DNA of 64,000 bases from NCBI GenBank assembly GCA_938084685.1, contig CALKGE010000001.1, forward strand, positions 806,001 through 870,000, given 5' to 3'. Within the stretch, counting starts at the first letter, position 1; every line of letters begins with the position of its first letter. This DNA comes from an uncultured Pirellulaceae bacterium (GTDB lineage Bacteria; Planctomycetota; Planctomycetia; Pirellulales; Pirellulaceae). Below are positions 19,581-28,957 of this stretch, one piece after another. The notes below the pieces were generated by a model that saw nothing but the letters and a program-made list of their open reading frames with translations, had not been told where the DNA came from and searched no databases. A program made the position numbers and the translations under genes.

Positions 19581-20679
19581 TTAATCTTGTCCAATCCGCC
19601 AACGCAGAAAACTCTCCAGAAATCCCTGAATATTTCCATCCAGAACGGCATGAAAGTTACCTTCGGAATATCCTGTTCGAGCATCCTTGACGCGCTGGTC
19701 GGGGTGTAAAAAGTAGTTTCGAATCTGGGACCCGAAGCCAACTCGTGCTTTGTCTTTGTACTTTTGTGCCTGATCGGCTTCCCGCTTCTCTTCCTCGACT
19801 CTTGCCAAACGTGCTCGCAACATCTTATAGGCAGATGCCCGGTTCTTATGCTGGCTACGTTCGTTCTGACACTGTACGACAATTCCTGTCGGTTCATGGG
19901 TGAGTCGGACTGCACTGTCAGTTTTATTGACATGCTGCCCTCCGGCACCACTGGCTCGGTAGGTGTCTTCTCGCACATCCTTTTCATCTATTTCGATTTC
20001 TACATCATCGGAAATCTCGGGCGAAACATCGATCGCAGCAAAGCTGGTTTGCCGCTTTCCTTCCGAATTAAAAGGACTGATTCTCACCAGACGATGGATT
20101 CCGGTTTCTCCTTTGAGATACCCGTAGGCCATCGGTCCCTGGACGCAGATGGTGGCATGGTTAATGCCTGCAATGTCGTTGTCACTGCGGTCCAATAGTG
20201 AAACCTTGTAATCGGTCTGACTGGCCCACTGCAGATACATTCTTAACAGCATTTCTGCCCAGTCATTTGCGTCGGTGCCGCCGTCACGTGCATAAATAGT
20301 TAACAGTGCGCCTGCATCATCATGAGGTCCATTGAGCATGGACTTCAATTCAAGCTGATCACACAGCGATTCCAGCCGAGTGATTTCCTGTTCAACCTCC
20401 CCCTCCATCTCTGGTTCATCCTGGCACATTTCCAGAAGAACAGAGAGATCCTCGACTGCCGACGTCAGTTCGTCCAAGGGGGTGGAGACAGTTTTCAGCG
20501 ATTTTAGTCGGGCAACAGCAGCCCGGGCGGTTTCCTGATTATCCCAAAAATCAGCCGCAGCCATCTGCTCTTCAATGGTCTGGATATTTTCCGTTTTGGC
20601 AGCGTAGTCAAAGACTATCTCCGAGTTGGAGTAGTTTTTGCTGAATCGAATCGGCGCGGTCTTTTAATTCTGAAAGCAT
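19581..20679 (-). CDS. prfB: Peptide chain release factor 2 (programmed +1 frameshift)
   Basis: RF2, which recognises UGA and UAA and releases the peptide. Translation starts at the ATG at 20679, runs 23 codons to CTT TGA, slips +1 at 20610 and continues to 19581, giving 365 residues, the usual RF2 length. Without the shift the N-terminal helix MLSELKDRADSIQQKLLQLG would be lost and the product would start at an internal ATG (20564). In full-length numbering the stop-codon-reading SPF is at 201-203 (RISPFNS) and the catalytic GGQ at 246-248 (SGAGGQHVN). The neighbours mnmA and miaB form a translation-related cluster. Confidence 0.95.
20607..20622 (-). promoter_or_regulatory. prfB programmed +1 frameshift site
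   Basis: On the minus strand GGAGATAGT is followed by CTT TGA C (20613-20607). This is the conserved autoregulatory element of bacterial prfB: a Shine-Dalgarno-like GGAG a few bases upstream of slippery CUU, an in-frame UGA and a following C. Low RF2 makes the ribosome slip and restores RF2. Skipping the T at 20610 joins the two frames exactly. Confidence 0.95.
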
Positions 20680-20768
20680 GGGAGTGATTATCAAGTAAAA
20701 CGGTTAAAAAAGTGACGGTGCTGGAAAGTAGATTATGTACGATGGGACGGCTACTAAGCAATGACCCA

Positions 20769-21896
20769 TCAGCGAATCCATCCGCCGCCGATGACCATCT
20801 GGTCGTCATAACAGACAACCGCCTGGCCAGGAGCAATCCCGTGTACGGGTTGATCAAATTCCACTCTTAACAGGGAGTCGTCCTCAAGCCGCTCCAACCA
20901 GGCGGTGGCAGGCTGGGCGGCACTGTTGTATCGAATCTGAGCCTGACAGCGGAACGGGGCGGAGGGTTCAGGAGAGAGCAGCCAGTTTGTGCGGTCGGCC
21001 GAGAGTGTCGTGCGTCCCAGTTCGTCGTGATTGCCGAGCACGACCTGGCGGGAATCAGCGTCAATCTTTACGACATAGTGGGGTGTTCCCAGAGCAACGC
21101 CAAGTCCCTTACGCTGGCCAATCGTGTAATTTTCGATTCCGTGATGATGTCCGACCACCGTACCATCGGTTGTCACAATCTCGCCGGACAGATCGAGTTC
21201 TCCTCGCCGTTGACGTACAAAATCACCATGATGTTCGGAAGTTACAAAGCAGATTTCCTGGCTGTCTTTTTTGTCAGCGATACGCAGACCCATTGCCGCA
21301 GCCATTGCCCGGATTTCGGTTTTGGGAAACTTGCCAACAGGTAGCATCATGCGAGTCAAATACTGTTTTTCAATGCCGAACAGTACATAAGACTGGTCTT
21401 TTGTGCTGTCGACTCCGCGTGCCAGCCGAATCTGCCCCGCTGGATCGGTCACAAGCTGAGCATAATGTCCGGTGGCCACATGCGTAGCACCCACGCTGTC
21501 TGCATAATCGAACAGTCGACCAAACTTGATCCAGTTGTTACACATGACACAGGGATTGGGAGTTCGACCGGTGGTGTATTCGTCGACAAAGTAGTCGATG
21601 ATCCGCTTGAAATCCTTTTGCAGGTTCAGAGCATAGAACGGGATTGACAGCCGGTCGGCGACCTGGCGAGCATCTTCAGCATCGACAGCACTGCAACACC
21701 CCTGCTTATGCTCAGCCCGGTTTTGTAACAGTGGGAGCAAGGGATTCGCTTCGCCGTCTGGAAGATCACAGGACGCTGCCGATTCTTCACCGTGCCGCAT
21801 AAAGACACCGATCACTTCGTGACCCTGCTCAAGCAGAAGTGAAGCAGCCACACTACTGTCGACTCCGCCTGACATCGCTAATACCACTCGGGCCAC
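20769..21896 (-). CDS. mnmA: tRNA-specific 2-thiouridylase
   Basis: A 375-residue enzyme that thiolates U34 of Lys, Glu and Gln tRNAs. The N-terminal PP-loop is AMSGGVDSSVAA (~7-18). NPCVMCNNWIKFG holds the first catalytic Cys (Cys119) and SQEICFV the second (Cys216), which form the persulfide/disulfide pair in the family. Residues ~36-75 contain an insertion with three Cys (ASCDLPDGEA, then GCCSAVDAEDA); this longer form also occurs in other bacteria. The start is GTG at 21896 with GAGGAG just upstream. It lies between miaB (23 bp) and prfB. Confidence 0.94.
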   Translation of the reverse strand: MARVVLAMSGGVDSSVAASLLLEQGHEVIGVFMRHGEESAASCDLPDGEANPLLPLLQNRAEHKQGCCSAVDAEDARQVADRLSIPFYALNLQKDFKRIIDYFVDEYTTGRTPNPCVMCNNWIKFGRLFDYADSVGATHVATGHYAQLVTDPAGQIRLARGVDSTKDQSYVLFGIEKQYLTRMMLPVGKFPKTEIRAMAAAMGLRIADKKDSQEICFVTSEHHGDFVRQRRGELDLSGEIVTTDGTVVGHHHGIENYTIGQRKGLGVALGTPHYVVKIDADSRQVVLGNHDELGRTTLSADRTNWLLSPEPSAPFRCQAQIRYNSAAQPATAWLERLEDDSLLRVEFDQPVHGIAPGQAVVCYDDQMVIGGGWIR

Positions 21897-21919
21897 GTCC
21901 TGCTCCTCTATTGCTGCCC

Positions 21920-23338
21920 TTACAGGGCGTAGACTTCCGGACCGGCTTGCTGAGTGACGACAGCACCGAAAAGTGTGAAAGGAGTTGTTTCGTATATGGA
22001 GACGGGCAGGATTTGACCGGCTTGCCGCTCGTTACCATCGAATACAACAATTCGGTCACAATGCGTTCGCCCAACCATCTGTTTCAATGGCCCGTCCGAG
22101 TTCATCTTATCCGCTTTTTTACTTGGACCTTCGACCAGAACATCAACCGAATGTCCGATGAACTTGATGTTCTCAGCTTCACTCACTTCATTCTGCACCG
22201 CTAACAATTCGTTGTTACGTTCCTGTTTGACCTTGTAAGGGACATCATCGATGAGTGTTGTTGCGGCTTTGGTCCCTTCGCGTTCACTGTATTTGAAGAT
22301 GAAACTATTCTTAAACCGGAATTCGCGAACCGCATCGATACAAGTCTGAAACTCCTCGTCAGTTTCACCGCAGAATCCAACGATGAAGTCACTGGAGACT
22401 GACGCATTGGGAAGGGTATCCCATATCAGGTGCATCATGTCCCGGTATTGTTCAACGGTATAGCCACGACGCATTCGTTTGAGCATTTCGTTGCTGCCGT
22501 GTTGCAGAGGAACATGGAGGTAGGGAGAAACTTTGGGAAGATCCCGAATCGTTTCCAGTAACTCCTGATTCATATCTTTGGGGTAATTGGTTACAAACTT
22601 GATGCGTTCAATGCCACTCACGTCATGAAGTAACGTTAACAAGTCTGCCATCCGCGTGGTTTCGCCGTCGGCATGGGTAAAGTTGTAGCTGTTGACTGTC
22701 TGGCCCAGTAGTGTGATTTCCAAACAGCCCTGATCGGCGAGCACTCGGGCTTCTTCCAGAATCTGCTGCGGTGGACGTCCCTGTTCGGGCCCTCGCGTAT
22801 TCGGAACAACGCAGTAAGTACAGAATTTGTCACAGCCAATCTGAATGCGGAGGTAGGCCTGATATGGGGTCGGACGCATGGTGGGATCACGCAGCGGATC
22901 AAACGTCTCATGACTCCGCTTAATGTCCTCATTGCTCCCCTCGCGGCGGCCCAGTCCGACAGCCATCTGCTGTTGCTCACCCTGGCGAGCATTGTCGATG
23001 AGGTCCGGAACCTGCTGAAGCTGCCCCGGGCCGACAATGAAATCAACATAGGGGGCGCGACTGAAGATAACCTGCTGGTCCTTTTGTGCCATGCAGCCCA
23101 TGACTCCGAGTATTTTCTCGGGGTTCCGTTTTTTCATGAGCTTGAGCGTTCCTAAAGCACTGTAGACTTTGTCTTCCGCATGAGCTCGCACACTGCATGT
23201 GTTATACAGAATCGTATCAGCTTCTTGCACATCCGATGTCAGCTCATAACCGCGTTTGCGCAGGTCCGCCACGACCATTTCACTATCCAGCATATTCATC
23301 TGGCAACCGACGGTTTCTATGTATAGACGATGTGACAT
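21920..23338 (-). CDS. miaB: tRNA-2-methylthio-N6-dimethylallyladenosine synthase
   Basis: A 472-residue radical SAM methylthiotransferase acting on i6A37 of tRNA. The N-terminal domain has the auxiliary-cluster Cys12 (GCQMN), Cys48 (NTCSVR) and Cys82 (GCMAQ). The radical SAM motif is Cys169-x3-Cys173-x2-Cys176 (CDKFCTYC). The last ~70 residues form a TRAM RNA-binding domain. The frame is open upstream to 23524, but the family begins at MSHRLYIETVGCQ and GGAAAGAG precedes the ATG at 23338, so that start is used. It leads a cluster with mnmA and prfB, all acting in decoding. Confidence 0.94.
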   Translation of the reverse strand: MSHRLYIETVGCQMNMLDSEMVVADLRKRGYELTSDVQEADTILYNTCSVRAHAEDKVYSALGTLKLMKKRNPEKILGVMGCMAQKDQQVIFSRAPYVDFIVGPGQLQQVPDLIDNARQGEQQQMAVGLGRREGSNEDIKRSHETFDPLRDPTMRPTPYQAYLRIQIGCDKFCTYCVVPNTRGPEQGRPPQQILEEARVLADQGCLEITLLGQTVNSYNFTHADGETTRMADLLTLLHDVSGIERIKFVTNYPKDMNQELLETIRDLPKVSPYLHVPLQHGSNEMLKRMRRGYTVEQYRDMMHLIWDTLPNASVSSDFIVGFCGETDEEFQTCIDAVREFRFKNSFIFKYSEREGTKAATTLIDDVPYKVKQERNNELLAVQNEVSEAENIKFIGHSVDVLVEGPSKKADKMNSDGPLKQMVGRTHCDRIVVFDGNERQAGQILPVSIYETTPFTLFGAVVTQQAGPEVYAL

Positions 23339-23516
23339 CTCTTTCCGATCCGCTAACGTGACGACTATCCCTACAATTTGTCGGCAAATCGTCATTTTAG
23401 CAATAGGTTGAATCCGTAAAGTAACCAAACTCCGTCCAGTGCCTGAGTTTGCCCTGGCAAACGGTCTTAATCCAAAGCGCATTTCCCGATGCCGACAGCT
23501 TGAGATAACGCGTCTG

Positions 23517-24548
23517 TCACGCATTGATCAGCAGCAGCTCCTGTTGATCAGCCGATTGTTGAGCCAGCAGAATCATCTCCAATGCGTCGCAGGCCTGTTC
23601 TGTCGTAATGATTGTCGGCTCAGAACCGGTTCGCACGCAATCAGCGAAATACTCAAGCTCAGTACGCAGAATGCCATAGCCTGGTGGGTTGGTCTGAGGC
23701 CAGTAGGATGTGTCGAGATAGCGAGGGTTGGCTGACGCAATATGCAGTCCAGTCTGACTGCAGTCGATGGTAATCGTTCCTTCCGTGCCTGTGATTTCCA
23801 TCCGCGCATCGATGACCGTCTCGGTCGTTTCCGGAAGTCCCCAGTGAGTTTCAATCACGACGAGCGTTTCCGTGGAGTTTTCCGGGCAGCTGAAATCAAA
23901 CAGAGCCCAACCAGCATCCGGGTAAGTGAAGTCGTGAATTTTCACGTTCCGAGCGAATACAGAACGGGGTTTGCGACCGAGTATCCACATTGCCAGGTCG
24001 AGGTCATGAATTCCATCACCGATCAGGGGTGGGATTTTTCCCAGACGGATGTTCGCCGGAGCAACAGGGAGGTTCCGCTTCGCATGAATCGTTGTGACTT
24101 CACCTATTTCACCCGCGCATATCCGTTCTCGCGCCAAGCTGTAACGCGGATCGAAACGGCAGATGTGTCCTACCATCAACAGACCGTCTGCGCGGTGGGA
24201 AGTTTCAAGTATCTGTCGAGCTTGTTCAGCCGAAGCAGCAATCGGTTTTTCCAGGAAAACATGTTTGCCTGCATTCAATGCGTCTATGGCCAGTTGGTAA
24301 TGATCCTGCCAGTGGGTCACGATCGACACAACATCCACTTCTGGATCTGCCAGTACGTCGTCTGCGGAAGTCGTGGTTCGGGAGATCTGTAACTCGGTAG
24401 CGTATTGGTCTAATACAGTTTTATTACGGCTGCATGCAGAATGGAGTTGGATGCCGTGCAGATGCTGAAGTGTCTGGGCATGGATACGACCGAAACGTCC
24501 CAAACCGAGAATGGACCATCTAAGCTCTCTGGGCTCTCTGGACTGCAT
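23517..24548 (-). CDS. Gfo/Idh/MocA-family oxidoreductase
   Basis: A 343-residue NAD(P)-dependent dehydrogenase. It has the N-terminal Rossmann motif ILGLGRFGRIHAQTL (~13-27), the family signature KHVFLEKPIA with the catalytic Lys (~93-102), and a C-terminal alpha/beta substrate domain with IGDGIHDLDLAMW, which carries the usual Asp and His. Related enzymes oxidise inositol, glucose-type sugars or their keto derivatives; the substrate cannot be read here. It follows the Tat-exported protein gene by 3 bp, so it belongs to the operon with the symporter and isomerase. The 178-bp gap to miaB suggests a separate promoter for miaB. Confidence 0.9.
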   Translation of the reverse strand: MQSREPRELRWSILGLGRFGRIHAQTLQHLHGIQLHSACSRNKTVLDQYATELQISRTTTSADDVLADPEVDVVSIVTHWQDHYQLAIDALNAGKHVFLEKPIAASAEQARQILETSHRADGLLMVGHICRFDPRYSLARERICAGEIGEVTTIHAKRNLPVAPANIRLGKIPPLIGDGIHDLDLAMWILGRKPRSVFARNVKIHDFTYPDAGWALFDFSCPENSTETLVVIETHWGLPETTETVIDARMEITGTEGTITIDCSQTGLHIASANPRYLDTSYWPQTNPPGYGILRTELEYFADCVRTGSEPTIITTEQACDALEMILLAQQSADQQELLLINA

Positions 24549-24551
24549 TGC

Positions 24552-25886
24552 TTAAGACTTTCCGTTACCTGGCGTTCCGTTATTAAAGTCAGGAGGCTGG
24601 GGGATGTCTTCGGTGATGACTTCCCATGACTTTCCGTTTTCGCGTACCTGGGAAAAATCAGAGGCCTGGTATTTGAAGTGCAGCTGGTTGGTGTGGAAGG
24701 GATGACCAGGAGCTTGTCTTGCTTTCATGGCTGCATCCAGGATCCCCGAGACAAACAGAGTACGTTCGACCGGGTAAGGAGGGGTTCCTGTGCGGAAATG
24801 AACCTGAATGGCATGGGACAGGGCTTTGAAAAGGTTCCGGTTATGCCAGGGGCCCACGTAAAATCGTGTTGCCAGTGGTTTTTTGCTCCCTTTGAGGCGA
24901 CAAGCGAAGTTCCAGCGGACATCGCTGCGACCCGCTCGTAAGACGGTCGCCTTGAACCCGTCCACATATTCGAGGACGATCGCATGAGGTGTGATCTTCA
25001 CTTCATCACCAACAGACTCCAATCGCGAAATAGTCCTTCCCGTTTCAGCGTGCATCGCCGCTTCTACCAGCTCCCAGTCAAAAAGTCCTGCTTTGGCGGC
25101 GCGATAAATCTGATCACCTTCGTAGAAGGTCATTCGTCGGACTCCAGTTTCTCCGCCCCGCCGCCTCTCGACCATCGATTGCAAGACTTCCAAGGCATGA
25201 AAATCATAGGACTCGACTGGGCCACCATGAATGGAAACCGCTTCTTCAATCCGGGCTCCTTTACGGATTTCAATATCGGGTTGTCGTTGGGCAAGTGGAA
25301 CGCTGCTGCCAGCCAGGAAGGGGATACGATGCTGCCGAGCGGTTTCCATCATTTCCTGAGCCCAGTCGTAGCGGTAACTGAGGTGTTTATCATTGAAGAT
25401 CGGGACAAACCGGTTCGATGCTTTCATGACGGCAACGATCTCGTCAAAGAAACGTTTCCGCGGATACATGATCTGGCCCAGGTCATTGCGAGGATAGTTG
25501 CCGTGCTCGCCGATCGAGAGCACGGCGTCGACAGCCAGTTGGTCACCACCCAGACAAAGGGCTTCACGAATCGTTTTGAAGACCGGGATATTGTAGTCTT
25601 TGGAGACTGCATCGGTCATATCACCCTGAGGAGTCTGGTCACGATAGAAGCTGACTACGTCCACACCTGGATCTGTCACTTCACCACAAAACAGAAAGGG
25701 TTGCAGGAAGTTTTCGAGTATCACGTGAGCGTGACTGCGGTAGGTAAACGAAGTGTAGATGGCCGCGACACGGGGCCGTTTGTTTTCACGAGCCTCGTAT
25801 TCCGCTCCCCAACTCCGCAGAGCTCCCAGCGAGCCGAAGAGGGGCGCGGTGGCCAGGGTTTTCAATGTTTCACGACGATCAAGCAT
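24552..25886 (-). CDS. Tat-exported conserved protein of a sugar-catabolic operon
   Basis: A 444-residue protein. The N-terminus DRRETLKTLATAPLFGSLGA is a twin-arginine-type signal. The mature part begins with a strand-like RPRVAAIYTSF and contains LSIGEHGNYPRND (~125), FVPIFNDKHLSYRYDWA (~160) and IPFLAGSSVPLAQRQPDI (~185). It looks like an alpha/beta fold reminiscent of the Rossmann half of Gfo/Idh proteins, without the EKP motif. I believe this is a planctomycete-typical family with no assigned activity. The gene sits between the symporter (25 bp) and the dehydrogenase (3 bp), so a role in the same sugar pathway is likely. Confidence 0.8.
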   Translation of the reverse strand: MLDRRETLKTLATAPLFGSLGALRSWGAEYEARENKRPRVAAIYTSFTYRSHAHVILENFLQPFLFCGEVTDPGVDVVSFYRDQTPQGDMTDAVSKDYNIPVFKTIREALCLGGDQLAVDAVLSIGEHGNYPRNDLGQIMYPRKRFFDEIVAVMKASNRFVPIFNDKHLSYRYDWAQEMMETARQHRIPFLAGSSVPLAQRQPDIEIRKGARIEEAVSIHGGPVESYDFHALEVLQSMVERRRGGETGVRRMTFYEGDQIYRAAKAGLFDWELVEAAMHAETGRTISRLESVGDEVKITPHAIVLEYVDGFKATVLRAGRSDVRWNFACRLKGSKKPLATRFYVGPWHNRNLFKALSHAIQVHFRTGTPPYPVERTLFVSGILDAAMKARQAPGHPFHTNQLHFKYQASDFSQVRENGKSWEVITEDIPQPPDFNNGTPGNGKS

Positions 25887-25911
25887 GGAGTGCGATCTCC
25901 TCGGACGAAGA

Positions 25912-28044
25912 TTAGAAAAAGTAGAACATCATAAACATGGCCAGTCCCGCAAGTACTCCGGCGTACACCAGATCGCTCCCCAGGAAATACTGGAATTTCG
26001 TCAACTCGGACTCTTCCTGGCTGTACTTTCGGTTGGCCTCCCTGAAGTACACACAGGCTGTCAGCAGGAAGGAAAGAGTGGCAGCCCAGACAGGAGTTAT
26101 TACGTTCTGGCTGGTGAGTATGGCAAGCAGGATGTAGGCAGCAAGACAGCCGGCAAATAGTATTCCCAACTGCTTCAGTCGAGCGGGATCGTGGCCGCCA
26201 AGAGCGGTCCAGGTCAATTGCGACTTCTCCGGATGTGGTTTTTCTCGCAGGCTGACGAGTATGTAGATCACAACGGAAAGGCCAATAACAAATACCACTC
26301 GATGGAAGAAATTGAGTGTCGGGCCAAACAGCCTGTGCACGGGAGAGATCGACGGGAGTATTTCATTCTGGATAAACGAGTCGAACTCGGATTGGGGCAT
26401 CGCATGAATATCGCTGGCGCTACCATAGGCTTTGGGAAACTGTCCGTCATGGAAGTGACTCACTTCGGCATCTCCTAGCGCGATGTCATACAGTGGTCGA
26501 GGCAGGTCGGTGTCGTATAGCTGAACGACGACCCAGGAAAGTGCGACTCCGGCCACAATCGTTACAAACGCTGCTGAAGCGGTTCCCCGTTTCCAGAAGA
26601 TTCCCAGTATAAAGGCAACCAGCAAGCCGGGCGTCAGATAGTTCTGATAGTTGGCTATGGTCAGAAAGAAATTATCGGTTGAATTGGGATCCATGATGTA
26701 CAGCGCCATCAGAATGGCACTGACCATCAACGCCACGATCGACAGACGACCGACAATAATCATTTCCTTGTCCGAGGCATCTGGATTAAAGAAACGCTTC
26801 CAGATATCTACCGAGAAAATGGTAGCGGCCGAGTTCATCATGGAGTCGATGGAAGAAAGGATCGCGCCGATCACTCCGGCGGCCACCAGACCGATGAGTC
26901 CCAGGCCAAGGGGAGCCAGAAACCGGGTTACAAGTCGAGGAAAGATGGTATCGGGTGGAATACTACTGACATCAGCAGCTCCGGCAGGACCCGCTTCCTG
27001 CATTAACAGGAAGTAGGCACAGACACCGGTACCAATCGAGAAAAATGGAATCAACAGTTTTAGAAACCCGGCTGCAATGATACCGACTCGGGCTTCTTTG
27101 TCACTGACAGCTCCTAAAGCGCGCTGCACGATGAACTGATTCGTACCCCAGTAGAAGCAGTGCATGAACATCAACCCGGTAAGCACGCCAGTCCAGGGAA
27201 GCTGGGAATGGTTGGTCGGAAGATAGATTGACATGCGGTCCTTGCCACCCTGGGCAACTGCCTCCGCATTGGCCTGTACCATTTCCCCCCAACTGAATTG
27301 TGAAAAGACGAGAATGGCAATGCCGATTCCCACGATCAGCATGAGTACAGACTGGATGATGTCTGTGTAGACCACCGCTTTGAGTCCGCCAAGAATGGTG
27401 TAGCTGCCAGCGATTAACCCCAGTGCAATGACGAAGGTGGTGTAATGAGGCATGGAAACAAGTTTCATGGAAGGCTTTGCTTTGAGCAGAGAAGCCACCG
27501 AACCTTCAGGAGCTGCTGCGGCAGAAAGATCAGCTGGAGCAGCTTCGCCGGGTTGATTACTGCTGACGATAGCGTCACCTCCCATCAGTTCGCAGATGGT
27601 ACGTGAGCCAATGTACAGGGCTGGAATCATCTGCACACCAGCCATGATGATAATCATGATGATGGCATAACAGATTCGACTGCGGTCGTCATAGCGTTTT
27701 CCCAGGTATTCCGAGAGTGTATACAGGTTTAACTTGCGATAGACGGGAAGAAATCCGAAACACAAAAACAGCAATCCACCGATCGCACCGATTTCGAAGT
27801 GGCTCTGGGCAAAGCCGATACTGAAACCGACGCCCATCATTCCTACCATGTGATTGGCACTGACATTACTGCCAAAGATCGATCCAGCGACTCCGAACCA
27901 GCGAAGCCCTTTACCTGCGAGGAAGTAATCTTCCGAAGTGTCTTCTTTTCGGCCGGCCCAGATGCCAACGACCATGGCTCCGATCAGAGCTCCGAAGAAA
28001 ATGACGTAGTCAAGCGTGCCCAGTTCGAGCGTGAGATTGTCCAT
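25912..28044 (-). CDS. Sodium:solute symporter (SSS/SLC5 family)
   Basis: A 710-residue inner-membrane transporter with about 14-15 hydrophobic segments. The family N-terminal pattern is clear: first helix YVIFFGALIGAMVVGIWAGR, then EDYFLAGKGLRWFGVAGSIF and SNVSANHMVGMMGVGF, the part that forms the sodium site in LeuT-fold symporters. It is longer than typical (500-550), with an extra-cytoplasmic insert around residues 155-190 and a C-terminal extension with further helices, as in sugar transporters of the SGLT type. The neighbouring isomerase and dehydrogenase suggest sugar or cyclitol uptake. It starts 18 bp after the isomerase gene. Confidence 0.92.
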   Translation of the reverse strand: MDNLTLELGTLDYVIFFGALIGAMVVGIWAGRKEDTSEDYFLAGKGLRWFGVAGSIFGSNVSANHMVGMMGVGFSIGFAQSHFEIGAIGGLLFLCFGFLPVYRKLNLYTLSEYLGKRYDDRSRICYAIIMIIIMAGVQMIPALYIGSRTICELMGGDAIVSSNQPGEAAPADLSAAAAPEGSVASLLKAKPSMKLVSMPHYTTFVIALGLIAGSYTILGGLKAVVYTDIIQSVLMLIVGIGIAILVFSQFSWGEMVQANAEAVAQGGKDRMSIYLPTNHSQLPWTGVLTGLMFMHCFYWGTNQFIVQRALGAVSDKEARVGIIAAGFLKLLIPFFSIGTGVCAYFLLMQEAGPAGAADVSSIPPDTIFPRLVTRFLAPLGLGLIGLVAAGVIGAILSSIDSMMNSAATIFSVDIWKRFFNPDASDKEMIIVGRLSIVALMVSAILMALYIMDPNSTDNFFLTIANYQNYLTPGLLVAFILGIFWKRGTASAAFVTIVAGVALSWVVVQLYDTDLPRPLYDIALGDAEVSHFHDGQFPKAYGSASDIHAMPQSEFDSFIQNEILPSISPVHRLFGPTLNFFHRVVFVIGLSVVIYILVSLREKPHPEKSQLTWTALGGHDPARLKQLGILFAGCLAAYILLAILTSQNVITPVWAATLSFLLTACVYFREANRKYSQEESELTKFQYFLGSDLVYAGVLAGLAMFMMFYFF

Positions 28045-28062
28045 GGATGAGCAGTTCTGTGA

Positions 28063-28884
28063 TTAAAGCGTAGATGATGCAAGGATGGCGTCCAGTTTTT
28101 CTTTGCCCAGCCGAGCGACTTCCAGAGGATCCTGTTGCCATAATTGCTGGTTGAAAAGCTCGAGGCTGATCATACCTTTATAACCGATTTCCCTCAGCAT
28201 CTCGATTTCTGCTCGTAAATCGATGACCCCTGCTGAGATCATGACGCGATCCGGGTCGGTCTGCTGATAACGAGCAACATTCGGGTTTCCATCATCGATG
28301 TGATAGTGACTTATTCGGTCGCCCGGAATGTGACGCAGCAGGTCCGTGGTCGAGTGACTATTCCAGGTATGGAAGGCATCCGCGATTAACGTGGCATCGT
28401 CATCGCCTACCTGCTGCACCACCTGCCAGGCGGTGTCGAGTGTTTGAGCTCCCTGGAAGAAACTGATGTATTCAAACGTCGGTTTCACTCCGACTTCCCG
28501 ACCAATTTCCAGCAGGTCTCCGTAGCGGTCCGTTAGTTGCTGAAGATCACACGGTTCACGTGGAGGTGTGGCCACGATGTAGGGCGAGGAAAACCTGGCG
28601 GCCAGTTCCATCCGTCGACGGGCTTCTTCCAGCATGAGCCGGTATTCCTGGCCGACGGCTTCCCCCCAACCGCGTAATGCAATCATGCAGGGAATCGACA
28701 GGTTGCAGTCTCTCAGAGCAGACTCGACATCACATACTTCACCGCCTTGACCAATGTATTCGTAAATATCATTGATCCACAGCTCGATCGCATCGAAGCC
28801 TGCCTCGGCCGTGACGCGGATTTTTTCGAGCAGAGGCGTGGTCTTGATGGTGGAGGTGTTGAGACAGGTCTTCCACTGATTCAT
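28063..28884 (-). CDS. Sugar-phosphate isomerase/epimerase family TIM-barrel protein
   Basis: A 273-residue cytoplasmic protein of the xylose-isomerase-like superfamily. It starts MNQWKTCLNTSTI and shows AGFDAIELWINDIYEYI (~30-46), PTFEYISF with a likely metal-binding Glu, TLIADAFHTWNS with Asp and His, ISHYHIDDG and a terminal MISLELFNQQLW with Glu. Together these give a plausible metal site (Glu-Asp/His-His-Glu). Relatives include IolE/IolI and hydroxypyruvate isomerase; the residues seen do not decide. It is the first gene of a four-gene operon followed by symporter, Tat-exported protein and Gfo/Idh/MocA dehydrogenase. Confidence 0.88.
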   Translation of the reverse strand: MNQWKTCLNTSTIKTTPLLEKIRVTAEAGFDAIELWINDIYEYIGQGGEVCDVESALRDCNLSIPCMIALRGWGEAVGQEYRLMLEEARRRMELAARFSSPYIVATPPREPCDLQQLTDRYGDLLEIGREVGVKPTFEYISFFQGAQTLDTAWQVVQQVGDDDATLIADAFHTWNSHSTTDLLRHIPGDRISHYHIDDGNPNVARYQQTDPDRVMISAGVIDLRAEIEMLREIGYKGMISLELFNQQLWQQDPLEVARLGKEKLDAILASSTL

Positions 28885-28957
28885 ACGGGGTTATGTCCTT
28901 TACGAAAAAATCCAGGACCACGACTCGATAGCCGTTAACAGAGTGCGAGTCGAGATT

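Noticed and set aside
23339-23524. N-terminal extension of miaB
   Set aside because: The extra 62 residues are Arg-rich, absent in the family, and overlap the end of the dehydrogenase gene. The ATG at 23338 has a ribosome site and the correct family start.
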